Part shown: positions 28,396-39,358 of the stretch, one piece after another | Layout: each line of letters begins with the position of its first letter | How positions within the stretch are numbered: the stretch's first letter is position 1 | NCBI GenBank assembly: GCA_014898415.1 | Contig: RCTD01000011.1 | Coordinates: 682,001 to 746,000 of the forward strand | Length of the DNA: 64,000 bases | Origin: Stromatinia cepivora | Lineage: Eukaryota > Ascomycota > Leotiomycetes > Helotiales > Sclerotiniaceae | Direction: 5' to 3' | The notes under the pieces: generated by a model | What the model was told of the DNA's origin: nothing | Seen by the model: only the letters and a program-made list of their open reading frames with translations | Databases searched by the model: none | Program-made: the position numbers and the translations under genes

Positions 28396-29503
28396 TTGAT
28401 ACTTCTCTTTTTTGGATCGACATTTTTGTTGATTTTAATGATCCTATAGGTTTAATAAATAATAAAAAAAGAAACGATTTTCAATTTACTTTTTTTTTGA
28501 AATTTGAAATATAAGATATATTATATTTATCAATATATCGATTCAAATTTGTATCAAAAAAATGATAATTTTAATATAAATACTATTTTGTTTTTAACTA
28601 ATATATTAATTTTCTGATATAGATTCGATTGTTTATAATTAGTTTTTATCAATAATCCTTTAGAATTATATAAAAGTTAATTTTATCTTTTTTTTGAAAA
28701 AGGCTTAATATTTTATTAAAGGAAAAAGATTTCAAATATTCTATTAAAGTTTTATTTTGAAAACAAAAATATAGTTATTATTGTATATGAATTTGTTCAT
28801 TATATTTTTTAAAGATAATATTAAAGGTTTTATTATTATTATTATTGTATATAAATCCATTTATTGTATTTTTCAAAGATAATATCAAAGATTTCATTAT
28901 TATTATTATTGTATATGAATTCATTTATTGTATTCTTCAAAGGTAATACCAAAAACTTCATTATAATCTCAACTTCAATATCTTCAATTTCAATATCTTC
29001 AACTTTTATATTCAAAATTCTTTAATTCTTCGATAAGATTTCGAAGATTCTTTATATACTTTTTATTTTATTTTTTTTATTTTTTTGTTTGAATAATTTG
29101 TATAATTTAAAAATTCGTTTTTGAATTTCGTAAAATAAAGTAGGATTCGATTCGTATATCATATTTATATCTTTCGAATAAATCTTTTCAATTCCTTTTC
29201 TTGTTTTTCTTGATTTTCTTGATTCGAAGGTTTTTTGTAGTATTTTTAATAGGTTTTCGATAATATTCTGAAGGGTTTTCGAAAGTTCGTTTTAAGGTTA
29301 AATTCGTATATATTTTGAAAGTGAATTTCGAAGGGTTTTCGAAGGTTCGTTTTGAGGTCAAATTCGTATATGTTTTGAAGGTAAATTTCGAAGGTGAATT
29401 TCGAAGGTTTTCGATAATATTCTGAAGGCTTTTATGAATCAAAAAAATGAGGTTATTCCCAAAATTAACCGACGAATTGCTTTCAAGAATGAATGAAAAG
29501 AAT

Positions 29504-29694
29504 TATAAGAATCACAACAAAGAATCGGTTAATATTCGAATAACAATAGATTTGGATTTAGAATCAAGACTTTTCATTACTTCTTCTAATCGTATTGAAG
29601 AATTCCCCCTTTATATAAATAAAAACTCTTCAAACTAGCATACAATTCGGCCCGCTTTCGGCTAGCCCTCATTTCGTAGTTGAGATTCATAACA
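29504..29694 (-). repeat. 5' LTR of E1 (191 bp)
   Basis: It is the partner of 7786-7976 and is followed by the TSD AGGTT at 29695-29699. On the minus strand the leader next to it reads ATTCTTTTCATTCATTC, shared with E2. Confidence 0.9.
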
Positions 29695-30738
29695 AGGTTT
29701 CGATAAATCGTTATAAATTGTTCGATTAATTCGAATATAATGAATCGAGATATTTATATATAAAGAATATAATAATATATTTGTATTTCTGATTTTGTTT
29801 GATTGATTATATACATATAATATTATATTCCATGTTTAAAAAATATAATATATAATTCAAATTGTTTTATAATTAACAATTGTTATAAATTAGTTTTAGA
29901 TTTAATATTATTGTTAAGTTTAATAATAAGATTTATAGGTTTTGATATATATATTCCGATATAAATTATAATTAATATAGAAATATGATTTTGATCGATT
30001 AGATTAGTTTTTTGAATAAAAGGAATCTTGATTATTATATAAATTATTATTTTCTAAAGGAGAAAAAAAATCATCGAAGGGTTTTGAGTAATTAGATTGT
30101 TTGATTGAAGTTTTTTTCTTTTAATTTCGAGATCTTCTAATTTGTTTGGATGAAGATTTTTGGTTTTCAATTAAAAGAATAAAAGGAATTTTAAGTATTG
30201 TTATTGATCTGAATATTTATATTAATATTATTTAAAGTTCAAAAGGAAATTGTATTATTATAAAATTTATTGTTATTATAATATTCAATTATCAATTCTC
30301 TTATTTCAAATTCATAATTATTTTATAAAGATTTTATAATTGTAATAATAAATCAAATGAAATAATTGAATTATTAGAAATATCAATTTTATATATTAAA
30401 ATCTTTTCTTTATTAATTTTCTTTCTTTTAATAATAATATTATCAAAATCTATATTTATATTTTTTTTACAAGGTTATTGAAATAATTGAGGAGAAGAAA
30501 AGGGTTCTTCAAAATAAGTTTTCGAAAGTTCGAAATATATAAAAAGTAGAATTCGTTGTATTATGAAAATGATGATATATTTTTAAAAGGGTTTATATCT
30601 TCATCGATTAGATTAAAATAAATCTTTTTTTCTTTAAATGAAATATTTATAAAGGTTTATTTAAAAAAGTATTATTAAAATAAACTATTATTTGGAAGGT
30701 TATTAGATAATTAGATATTTATAATGAATTATAGACAA

Positions 30739-31020
30739 TATAATATATAAGAATTGTAATAAAATTGAATAAATAGGGTCAATTATATTCTTTAGAATTT
30801 ATAATTAAAGAATTATAATTTGTAAAAAGTGATTAGATATATATATACAAATATTCATTTGTAAACTGCAGAGCTATATATATATATTATTAGGGTTATC
30901 ATTTTATTATACTAAATTATATAAATCGTAATATATATATAAAAACGATCAGCTCACCAATTGATAAGGGAGATAAGAGATATCATATAATTAACCTCCT
31001 ATAGTTTATGATTCGTGACA
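30739..31020 (-). repeat. 5' LTR of gypsy element C/D (282 bp)
   Basis: It is homologous to the 282-bp LTRs at 11660-11941, 18446-18727, 49718-49999 and 58072-58353. It carries many G-to-A changes on this strand, for example TATAATATATAAG where the copy at 49718 reads TGTGACGTACAAG. Its outer end is the exact boundary between AT-rich block 1 and the gene block. Confidence 0.9.
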
Positions 31021-31829
31021 TTAATTATAAATATATAATCAATCTCGAATACCAACCACTTAGAGTACTGACCAATACAATCGGCCCACCTAATCTCCCG
31101 AATCGTAATAACAACAATAACAATAACAATAATAATAATAATAATAAATATATATAAATAAGAATATAAACGAATACTTCGAAAAGATTTTTTCACCCGT
31201 TCACTCTATTATATTTATTTATTCATCAATATAAAAATTTCGAATATTTCTTCTATTATTATATTTCAAATTTTATTTTATTTCATTTTATATTAAAATA
31301 CTAATCAAATAGAGAAGTTGAGACGCTATACTACGCTATACTAGACTAGACTATATGTAATAATAAAAAATACAAATATAAATACAAATTTAAATACAAG
31401 AAAAACATCTTCCTAGAGCTATCCTATTCAATCTGTATCATTACTATAACTACCCTATCCCTCAAAGATCGATAGATGTAGATGGCCATATCATGGAAAC
31501 AATAAAAAAACAGAAGTAGATAGGTCCTAGGAGAGGGTATCGAAGAAAAAAAGCAAGAAACAAAAAGCAGGGGGACTCGCGGAAAAGAGAACAAATGAAA
31601 AGCGTCGTTTCGTTATGCTATAGTTTGATGGATTCGTGAGGGAGGAAGTCATCCATACACCGCACTCACCCACCCCTGCCCAGCTTCATATCCATTAATC
31701 CTCCCCCTGCACGTTAAAATCCACCACGCCCTTAACAAAAACCTCCCGTCGCAAATCACTGTGTAAGTAAAGGAGTTCAGAATTTCAATAGATAGGAAAG
31801 TCGAAACTCTCCCTCCCCACCACAAATCA
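31021..31829. other. Intergenic, AT-rich-to-genic transition
   Basis: There is no convincing gene. A microsatellite of AAC/AAT triplets lies at about 31105-31150. Base composition rises to normal from about 31400. The part nearest 31830 is probably the 3' UTR of the C2-domain gene. Confidence 0.5.
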
Positions 31830-33651
31830 TCAAGCCATCTCGGAAATATCCTCATTCTCCTCTCTTTCGACCCTCTCTCTTCCAGGAATAAATTCCTTCT
31901 TCATATCCTTCAATGCCTGACTAGGATCTTCAAGCCCAGCAACAATTCTCTCCCTCTTACTCTTTCCCTTCCGTCCCGTATTCGTCAAATCATTAAGATC
32001 ATCTTCATCACTACTACTTATATCATCATCTGAATTCTGCACCATGTTAATTTCCTTTCCTTCCTTCTTCTTTCTTTCTCGCTGTCCTTTCTTCATTTTT
32101 TGAAGATGTTCATCGGTGCATTCTTTTGTAACGATGTGGAGACCGGGGAAATTCTCGTTGAGGAATTTTTTGAGGAGAGGGAGGATGGAACCCTTCGGTC
32201 GGTAGGTGCCGCTATCGTTGTCGATTACGAGTTCATAGTGGCTGGGATCTTTAGGAGGAGCCTCATGCGGTGGTCCTCCGGGAAGTTCTTCAATGGGGTG
32301 ACTGGATTGGCTGGGATCGTCGGTCGATCGATGTGGGTGCTTTAATCGACGAATGAAGAATTCTCCGGAACATGCGATGTAGATGTTTACATCACTGTGC
32401 ATGGTATGTTTCGATAACAGATCAACCCCGAACTCCTTACCAGTTTCGGTAAATCGAAGAAGTCCATCAAGTGAGAGAACGTAAGTGAATATCCTTCCTC
32501 CTTCGTCAAAGTGCACCATTTTGAGGAATTGCAGAGAGGCTTCTTCAGATTTGGTTGGGAATACTCCATATTCTGTACTGTTGCTGAAATTATATACACG
32601 GGCATGTTGGTGGTGAAGGGCTTTATTCAAGACTCGTCCTCGAAGACCTGCTCCCGAAAACATTCCTTTTACGAAAGGTTTAAATTCAACAAAGCGATGG
32701 TATAATTCCGCGGGTACTGGACCTTGAAGTTGTATTTGATTTGCTTGGAAACTTGTTTGTTAGCATTCGTACCGTTGTAGTTAGATAAAATACTTACTCA
32801 TATCTCTCGGTTGGGGGTTTTCCTTCTGACGAACTTCCAGGAGCTTTAGTACCAGCCAATCTTCCAATCATGGGTGAATAGTGCTTGAAGAAATATGTTT
32901 CCCCAATCGTATACATTCTACCATACGGTTTCTCAGATGGCCCTAAGCATTCTGCGCTTAAGTAGAGCGTACCATCCATATGTGTGCTACTGTCAAACAA
33001 AGCAGCGCAAGCTCGTACACCATATGCTCTCTTGCTACCCATCCTCTTCTTAATATCGAATGCTTTCTCCTTGAAACCCTGCCAATTTGGACCAATCGAT
33101 TCCACATAAATTGTAACATTTCCCAATCTATCATCATGATCTGCAGGGTCTTCATCATATAAACGACATTTCAAACGGAAGCCACTCCCAGGAATACCAG
33201 CCACTGTCCAAGTCTTATTCCATTCCGGATTTGTATTCTTGTGTATAGTTTGTGTTCGCAGAACGAGATCTGGGTCGTCCTTGTGTCGTTTCAATAGAGA
33301 AGATGTCAGAGTGGCCATAATGAAAGGATCGGAAGATCGAGTATTGAGATCCGACACAGGAAGATTCTCGGCTCTGTGGAAGGTAAATCGCACAGTATAA
33401 CCATCTCGCGCAGGTGGAATGGGCGTCGCATCAAAACCACCAGGTGGATTGTTCTTATCCCTTAACTTCTGTTGTTTCGAGGTAAGTTTTTCCTTGGCTG
33501 CTTTCAATTGACCTGGGTGTTGTTTCTCTGCATCGCCATTTTGCTGCGTATCGTTTTGCAGTGTATCGTTTTGCGTTGAACCTTCTTGGGCTGGGTGAGC
33601 TGCATCATTTGACATATCGCCGAGTGCTCGACGTTCGACCTTTTCCGACAT
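31830..33651 (-). CDS. C2-domain protein, two exons
   Basis: Exons are 33651-32798 and 32751-31830. The 46-bp intron has donor GTAAGT, branch GCTAAC and acceptor AAG, and joining the exons gives one frame of 591 residues. Residues 1-80 are hydrophilic and Gln/Asn-rich. A C2 domain follows at about 84-215, with blocks VRFTFHRAENLP, SDPFIMATL, NPEWNKTW and a DEDPADHDD acidic loop, suggesting Ca2+ and phospholipid binding. The C-terminal half is unassigned and ends in a Lys/Arg-rich then acidic Ser/Asp tail (about 480-590), perhaps a nuclear or disordered region. The start is the first ATG of the frame and the initial MSEKVERRALGDMS is plausible. The exact cellular role is unknown to me. It appears intact. 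Confidence 0.88.
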
Positions 33652-35677
33652 CTTGATATATTCCGCCAGTATAATTCAAGTTCTTCTGACAGATCGAATG
33701 CGCGATGTGCGCAAAACAAGATCAATATTGTATGTAGGTAGAGTGTAAAAATGAGCTGACAGCCAAGATTATGTTGAATGCGGAAGGGGGGGAATCAAAA
33801 GACCTCGGGATGTTTCCGCAGTGAAGGATATTTTATTCTCTCAACCTGACCAATTGAATGGAGAGGAATGGAAAAGTCGGATTGATAGGTAGGTACTCGA
33901 TGTCTTATCATGAGGCGCGAGAAATGATTTCGAACTAAACTCGTGAATGGGATGGGCGCAGGATAATAAGATTCGGTGCACGGAGTATTGCGATGGAGGG
34001 ATAATGAGATTATATTTTATAAATCTATCAATGCTCCAATAGCTTTCAGCTTATATGGAAAACCAAATGGTCCCGCAGAGAAATCATTCAAGCTTTGCCA
34101 AGTTGAAATAGTACGAGAATAAATAAAGTTATTATATTAGTACTTGGCAGAGTGAAAAGTAGACGAAAATAATGTGAAAAAGGGCTGGTTTGTATGGCTT
34201 TTTGTACTCGAGTATAAAAAGTGGAAGAAAATCAAGGACCTTGAATTCACACACTTCTGTTTTTACTGCTCCACCAACAAAATATACTAGGTGGATAAAG
34301 TAGGTGAATCCTTTCAACCGTGAAAAATTGCGAATTGTAATTTTAGCTTACCCCAGATGTGGAAAAGCCTAATGAGTTGGAAAACCAAGATTCCAAGATT
34401 TCAAGATTCCAAGAATTTTTCAACTAAGGTTATTTATCTATCTACTTGAGCCGGTGGAGCCGTCTTGGTTGTACCGGTACTTCTGTAGTGTGTGAAGTAA
34501 TCTGTGGAATCTATGTATAGAGTACATATAGTCTAAATCATATATATTTAGTACATCTAATTTATGTACATGGCTGTTTCCGATCATGGCGTGCAGATTC
34601 ATGCAGTAGGGCAGGGTAAGGCATGGGGTATCTACTGCGTCATATCATGGATTTGACAATGTCAGTGTTGAAGCGAATCCAATTAGATGAAGCGGTAAGA
34701 AAAGTTTTGACAAGGGGGATTTTCATTTTGTTTTGTTTCGCTGGCTAACTGTTAATCTGCAAGGGAGTACTCCGATCCAAAGTCTATGCAAAGTCTACGC
34801 AAAGTCTACGCAAATTATTCCACTGTCTGTACTTCATCTTCCAACTGTCTGTTCAAACTATCTTTGCTTCTACCGATCATTTCAAAGTATCAATTCAATC
34901 AGCTCATTGTTTGAAACGCACCCACCCGTTACTGGATGCTTCAGCATGATAGGACATTATTTGAAGTCAAAAAAATGCGTGGAGCTTTTGGCGACTTCCA
35001 CAATGAGTAGGATAGTCTACGCCTTTATATCGTATTGCCAAGAGAATCATTATTTGATGGAGTTTATTTTAATTGACGCGAAGTCATGTCGAAACGGTTT
35101 ATCAACAACGACCGTTGATAATTAATGCGGGGTTTGTGGGGTTTAGTACGTTGTCATGGTCGTCATGGTAGAAGTCTAACAAGACACCTGGGCCTGGATT
35201 TATACCACTAAGCACGAAGTAGTGTCATGCATCGAGATCAAGTGATAGTAGTTTTCAGTCTGTCGATAATTGAGTGGTTCCCAGACCCTGCATATTGTAA
35301 TTTTTCTCGAACTATATATACCACGATACCAGAATGAGGCTCAAGTGCCTTTTTGTTTTTGGATTTAGTAACGTGAAATTCAGACTGCTTGGCAACTGCC
35401 AACTATCAATACTGCTGAGGATTAAGTGCCCTTTTAGCTTGAAATAGAACGATTTCCATTCGGATTATCTAGTAACTACCAGGAACTACAGACCAGGAAC
35501 TACAGACGTAGATCATCATGTCTATCAGCTATATCATATCCCATAGTCCGCAATCCTCAGCGCATTCCTTTTCATACCGAACCATTCATTCAAACTCTTG
35601 TCACCTCTTTACGCGATTGATAATACATCCTCCAAAGCAAGCATTAGGATACTTCAATTCGGTATAATACGCCCTCC
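33652..35677. other. Divergent intergenic region between the C2 gene and the 35678 gene
   Basis: It is about 2 kb and presumably contains both promoters. A 130-codon frame on the plus strand (34733-35125) has no recognisable domain and contains a small GTCTACGCAAA tandem repeat near 34780-34815. I do not regard it as supported. Confidence 0.5.
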
Positions 35678-36223
35678 ATGTCAATGACATCAATTTTCAA
35701 AAGGCTGCGATCGCGCACCTCGGATTCAAACAACACACGCCGATTAAGTAAAGAAGATCAAATATACCACGCCGAATCCAATCCCACCTATCTCAAAGTC
35801 CTATTGGCTGCATCCGGAAGACCACGACAACCCATTAAAACCAGCAGTATTCCTATCGATAGTTGGGGTTACGCCGATCAAGAAGTATGGCTCTTTAGAA
35901 CATTAGTCGAGGTGTGCAACCGACCGGACTATAATGCATACGACATTGTCAAAAATTGGAGCACCGAACATGAGCTGGAGGATTTATACGATTTAGATAC
36001 AGAGGAGTGGTCAAAGGTGTTAGGAAGCTGGAAAGATGCCAAAACCGTTCACCGGATATTGAGAAAATCGGAGAAGAAGAAGAGCAGCTCGAGTTTCTGG
36101 AGGAAGAATTCGTCAATTCCCGAACCGAAGTTTCAACACATGTATCGCCGTGAAAGCTCTTCGCTTCAAAAGGTTGGACAATTGTATCATCATTATGAAG
36201 CCGGGCATATATCGTCGGCATAG
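35678..36223 (+). CDS. Small protein of unknown function (181 aa)
   Basis: This is a single open frame with codon use and composition like a real protein. The N-terminus is basic (IFKRLRSRTS). The middle is rich in Trp, Asp and Glu, with blocks such as DSWGYADQEVWLF and LYDLDTEEWSKVLGSWKDA. The C-terminus is a Lys/Ser-rich stretch (KSEKKKSSSSFWRK) followed by a Tyr/His-rich end. No signal peptide or membrane segment is visible. A TATA-like TATAAT lies about 20 bp upstream. A second overlapping frame (36150-36458) could be a spliced extension, but I see no good donor/acceptor pair. The function is not recognised. Confidence 0.6.
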   Translation: MSMTSIFKRLRSRTSDSNNTRRLSKEDQIYHAESNPTYLKVLLAASGRPRQPIKTSSIPIDSWGYADQEVWLFRTLVEVCNRPDYNAYDIVKNWSTEHELEDLYDLDTEEWSKVLGSWKDAKTVHRILRKSEKKKSSSSFWRKNSSIPEPKFQHMYRRESSSLQKVGQLYHHYEAGHISSA

Positions 36224-37608
36224 TTGGCTTGTTATTTTTTATATCCTTGGCGTGGGGTCTGAAATGAAGGAAGGATCTTCTGAGCCATTCCAGTTTGCTT
36301 TCAGAGTTGGAAGAATAGACAAGGACATCTCTGAGGTTGTGCCGGATACTGTTGGATCGAACACTATGGATCCAATGCAGTTTAAAGGCGTGTATGAACC
36401 AAAGAGAACTCCAATAATGCCAACATTCCAAGCCCCGGAAGTTTTGTATAGATTATAATAATTGGTTTGAATTTAGCAATTGGTATTTTCTTTGTATAAG
36501 AATCAATATCTTCACATGACTCTGTGGATTGTCAGCCTCTGAATCTAAGTTCCTCATCGAAGTTGAAATATCTTTCGTTGAAAAACCTCCGGAGGTATTC
36601 ATAAGTCAATGTGATATCTCTCTTTACCTCCTCTACTTTTCATCTAAAAATGAATATAGTTATTTAGATAATATACATTCTATAAAGATAAAATTCGAAT
36701 AGTAATGAAATGAGAATAATATCATCTTTATCAATTATAATAATCTTCAAAATTTAAAAGAAGAAGCAGTGAGATGGCAGCCACTGCAAAGAAACATTAT
36801 CTTCATACCCAATAGATGAAATTAGTTTTCATTGTGTGTAGTTACAGATGAAGCCATCACATCGAAAACACCATACATAGTTTTGATCTCTATTCGTATA
36901 GTAAGGATAAAAAGATTTGCTGTCAATTAAAAACATCGCGAATGGAGGATCAATATATTTCCTCCAATTGCAAGAGGGTTGGACACAAAAATCATAGGAT
37001 GGCGTGAAGCCAAGATCGAAGAAATCTCGATTTTGGATGTCGACCTTAATTTGGCTTCATTATATTTCAATTCTGTTGTCGAATCGAACGGCATATTTCT
37101 CCAGTAGTAATATATACGGTAAATACCCGAGTAGCAATTCGTGGTACTACTTGTGACCTCAGATATAATGTTGCTAGTTGGGACCTAGTCTGATGGGAAA
37201 TTTGAGGTAAATTAGGGATAATTTCATTCGATATTTAAGGTATATCAGATCTAATTTTTAAATTATGTTGATTACGATCATTTGGATCGTAGAACTCGGG
37301 CTGTATTACTAGTTGAACTGAATCTACTGATGCAATTTTTAAGGTTTTGGTGCTGATAATTGGAAAGTTATTGATTATTGAAGTAGTTGGGTGGTTGAGA
37401 AAGTTTGAGGGGGGAGATACGGTGAAATAATTTTCCGGTTCGAGTGAAGCTATTCGGGACTTTTTTTCGCTATATATGTTAACTATCGGTATCAACACCA
37501 ATTAAATATGAGTTTCAGATTCGTACGGTTCGGTAAGTTTACTTGAATAGTTGTTGGACGTGTCGATGTGTTAATGGTGATAGTGTTTTCATGAGGTGAT
37601 TGAGGTGA
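36224..37608. other. Intergenic region, no supported gene
   Basis: It is moderately AT-rich, with short frames only. An 88-codon frame on the minus strand (37501-37235) has no recognisable motif and I do not call it. Confidence 0.45.
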
Positions 37609-38775
37609 TTGAAGGAAAAAGAAAAGTTAGTATATACATTATACGATTTCCCGCACAACTACTGCAGGGGTAAGTTTTGGATGCACCTCTATTTTTTATT
37701 GGATGCAATGGGTCTGCACCGCGCCGTACCGTACCGTACCGTGCCTCCATATATTTCAACCGCAAATTCCCTTCACCAGCTTCCCTCTGCAATAGGTCCG
37801 GCAGCGGTTTATGTTGCCTGTATTTTCTTACCGCTGATCGCAACTATGCGTATGGCAATGCGTTTTTGGGTTCGTAAAACAAGAAAGAACAAACTTAAAG
37901 GTGATGATTGGACAATTCTCTAGGATTGCTAGGTGACATTCAGCATGAAAGCTCTTTTTGATTCTGCGACTAACCAATCTTCCAATGCAGTTACTGATGT
38001 GGGCTGTAAATGGAATCATTCTAGATGGTTAGTTCCCTTGAATCTTCCATTACTGAAGAGACTGGGTGCTAACCACTCCAAGGGGTTTCAGAAGATTTTT
38101 GAATACCGTACAAAGCACGACCTGGGAAGGGCAAACGATTCTTACTTGGAGAGAACATCGCCATGTGGAAGTACACCAACCAGACTCATTGAACTATCCA
38201 GTTTTCATGTCGATCATTCATTGACTATTTTCCCGTTTACTACCATTATATTACTCGTACATACCGTCACCCTGGGCCTCATTAAATTAAGCGTGGTTCT
38301 TTTTGTACCGGCGGCTTTCTGCAGCCAACAGAACATTTAATATCTGGTCTGCGATATTGTGTGTGATAATAATCTTATGGACCATTGCTTTCATCTTCGC
38401 CGCTCTCTTTCAATGTGGTACACATTTTTCGGCTTTATGGACCACAGCGGCAAAACTGTGGCTCAATATTGTGACGACGATTTTCTGTATCACAGATGTT
38501 TTGGCCGACTTCATCATTCTTGCAACTCCGGCGCCCATCGTCTGGAATCTACAAATGTCGCTGAGTGCGAGGCTTGCATTATGCTCAGTCTTCGCCTTTG
38601 TTGTCTTGTCAGTATTCTGCGCTCTGTCCAATCAGTCTCTTCATTGCGGTCAAACTCTCAAAACTCTTCGATGAATAGATCGGCAAGGAATCAGGGACAT
38701 AGTCTGGAGGATAAAATCGCGCTCCGAGCCACAAGTAAAACCTCACAAAACTCTGTGGCAATTTCAGCCGACTGA
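37609..38775 (+). pseudogene. Decayed PTH11/rhodopsin-domain integral membrane protein
   Basis: Fragments of a fungal seven-helix rhodopsin-domain (PTH11-like) protein lie in three frames. An N-terminal helix ends in RFWVRKTRKNKLKGDDWTIL (about 37800-37920), matching the family's RFxVR...LGxDDWxxL motif. The helix TVTLGLIKLSVVLF (to about 38310) continues, one frame over, as YRRLSAANRTFNIWSAIL from about 38305. Two more helices follow (to about 38610), including TDVLADFIILATPAPIVW. A Ser-rich tail (SRSA...GHSLEDKIALR) follows in a third frame, with the expected last helix apparently deleted. There are at least three frame disruptions. The stops are not RIP-like here, so decay looks like ordinary indel loss. 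A membrane receptor role is inferred from the family only. Confidence 0.75.
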
Positions 38776-39358
38776 TCATGCTGAAAGAGATGAATTTGTT
38801 GTCATCGGATTTTGTAACATAGGCAACTGCCTTACGCATGGAAACCCCCACTTTGTTTTTTTTTGGAAACATTTCCCTGTATGGATGCTTCGCTAGATGG
38901 AGTCCAATAACTGTACCAACTTAATGAGGTTCAATGAACTCCCTCAAAAAAGCTTCAGTCTCTATTACTGGAATTCATTGTAGCAGAAATATGGAGTCAA
39001 TGTAACATTATATGATGATTAGATTAAACTAAAGAATTTTCATTGATTGTAGATTTACCGATTTATCATGTCCATCTCGCCCCATCCAACCGATTTATGG
39101 CGCAGTGCAGCTTGAGTGAATATTTTTAACCGTACTAGGTGTTGAGTTGTCACAAACTGTTGGATAATTTTCAGAATGAGACATAGCGTGATATCCTGCA
39201 TATAACCTTGTCATTGATGCGATAAACCAGACCATTTGAGACATAAAAAGCCTGCTTTCCTCCGATTTAATTGCCAGAGCCGAAGGTGTTGTATTGCGTA
39301 CCTGTTCTTGTTCTACTACCGGAATTTCAGTCATCACTTGCTCAGACTTCTAGAGAAA
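38776..39358. other. Intergenic region before the methyltransferase remnant
   Basis: There is no convincing gene. An 87-codon antisense frame (38872-38609) overlaps the PTH11-like remnant and is treated as a shadow. The part just upstream of 39359 would be the former methyltransferase promoter. Confidence 0.45.

Larger units (their letters stand above)
7786..29694 (-). mobile_element. E1: non-autonomous, repeat-rich LTR retroelement (interrupted by E2)
   Basis: The direct LTRs at 7786-7976 and 29504-29694 are both 191 bp and align end to end. They are flanked by the TSD AGGTT (7781-7785, 29695-29699). Without the nested E2, E1 itself is about 2.7 kb (7786-8301 plus 27474-29694). A purine tract read on the minus strand (CGAAAAAAAGGGCTC) abuts the left LTR, so the element is in minus orientation. 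No pol motif is visible. The internal DNA is almost entirely tandem repeats: 34-bp units near 8090-8250, a 96-bp higher-order array near 27700-28390, about 63-bp units near 28780-28960, and about 60-bp units near 29270-29420. It resembles LARD/TRIM-class elements. Confidence 0.85.
4137..31020 (-). mobile_element. Ty3/gypsy element C/D, split by nested insertion, left end missing
   Basis: Segments 4137-7785 and 29695-31020 are colinear with the complete minus-strand gypsy copy at 49718-58353. Segment 4137-7785 matches from about 51190 to 57030, and 29695 onward continues from about 57028 to the right LTR. The break at 7785/29695 is the E1 insertion, with AGGTT duplicated at 7781-7785 and 29695-29699. 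The right-hand LTR (5' LTR on the minus strand) is 30739-31020 and ends ...GATTCGTGACA. The left LTR and about 1.2 kb of 3' sequence are absent and were presumably displaced beyond the window by E4. The coding capacity is destroyed by stops. Confidence 0.88.

Noticed and set aside
1..31020. Very AT-rich DNA as possible mitochondrial or plasmid sequence
   Set aside because: LTR pairs, 5-bp target duplications, gypsy/copia domains and transition-type decay identify RIP-mutated nuclear retroelements.
34733..35125. 130-codon frame as a gene
   Set aside because: There is no domain and no splice or promoter signals, its composition is not protein-like throughout, and it lies between two divergent genes.
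35949..36431. 160-codon minus-strand frame
   Set aside because: It overlaps the plus-strand 181-aa frame, which has the better N-terminus and composition.
37715..37745. GTACC tandem repeat as a regulatory site
   Set aside because: It is a short simple repeat with no other supporting feature.
38609..38872. 87-codon minus-strand frame over the PTH11-like tail
   Set aside because: The plus strand carries the family-like Ser-rich tail, and the antisense frame has no domain or splice context.
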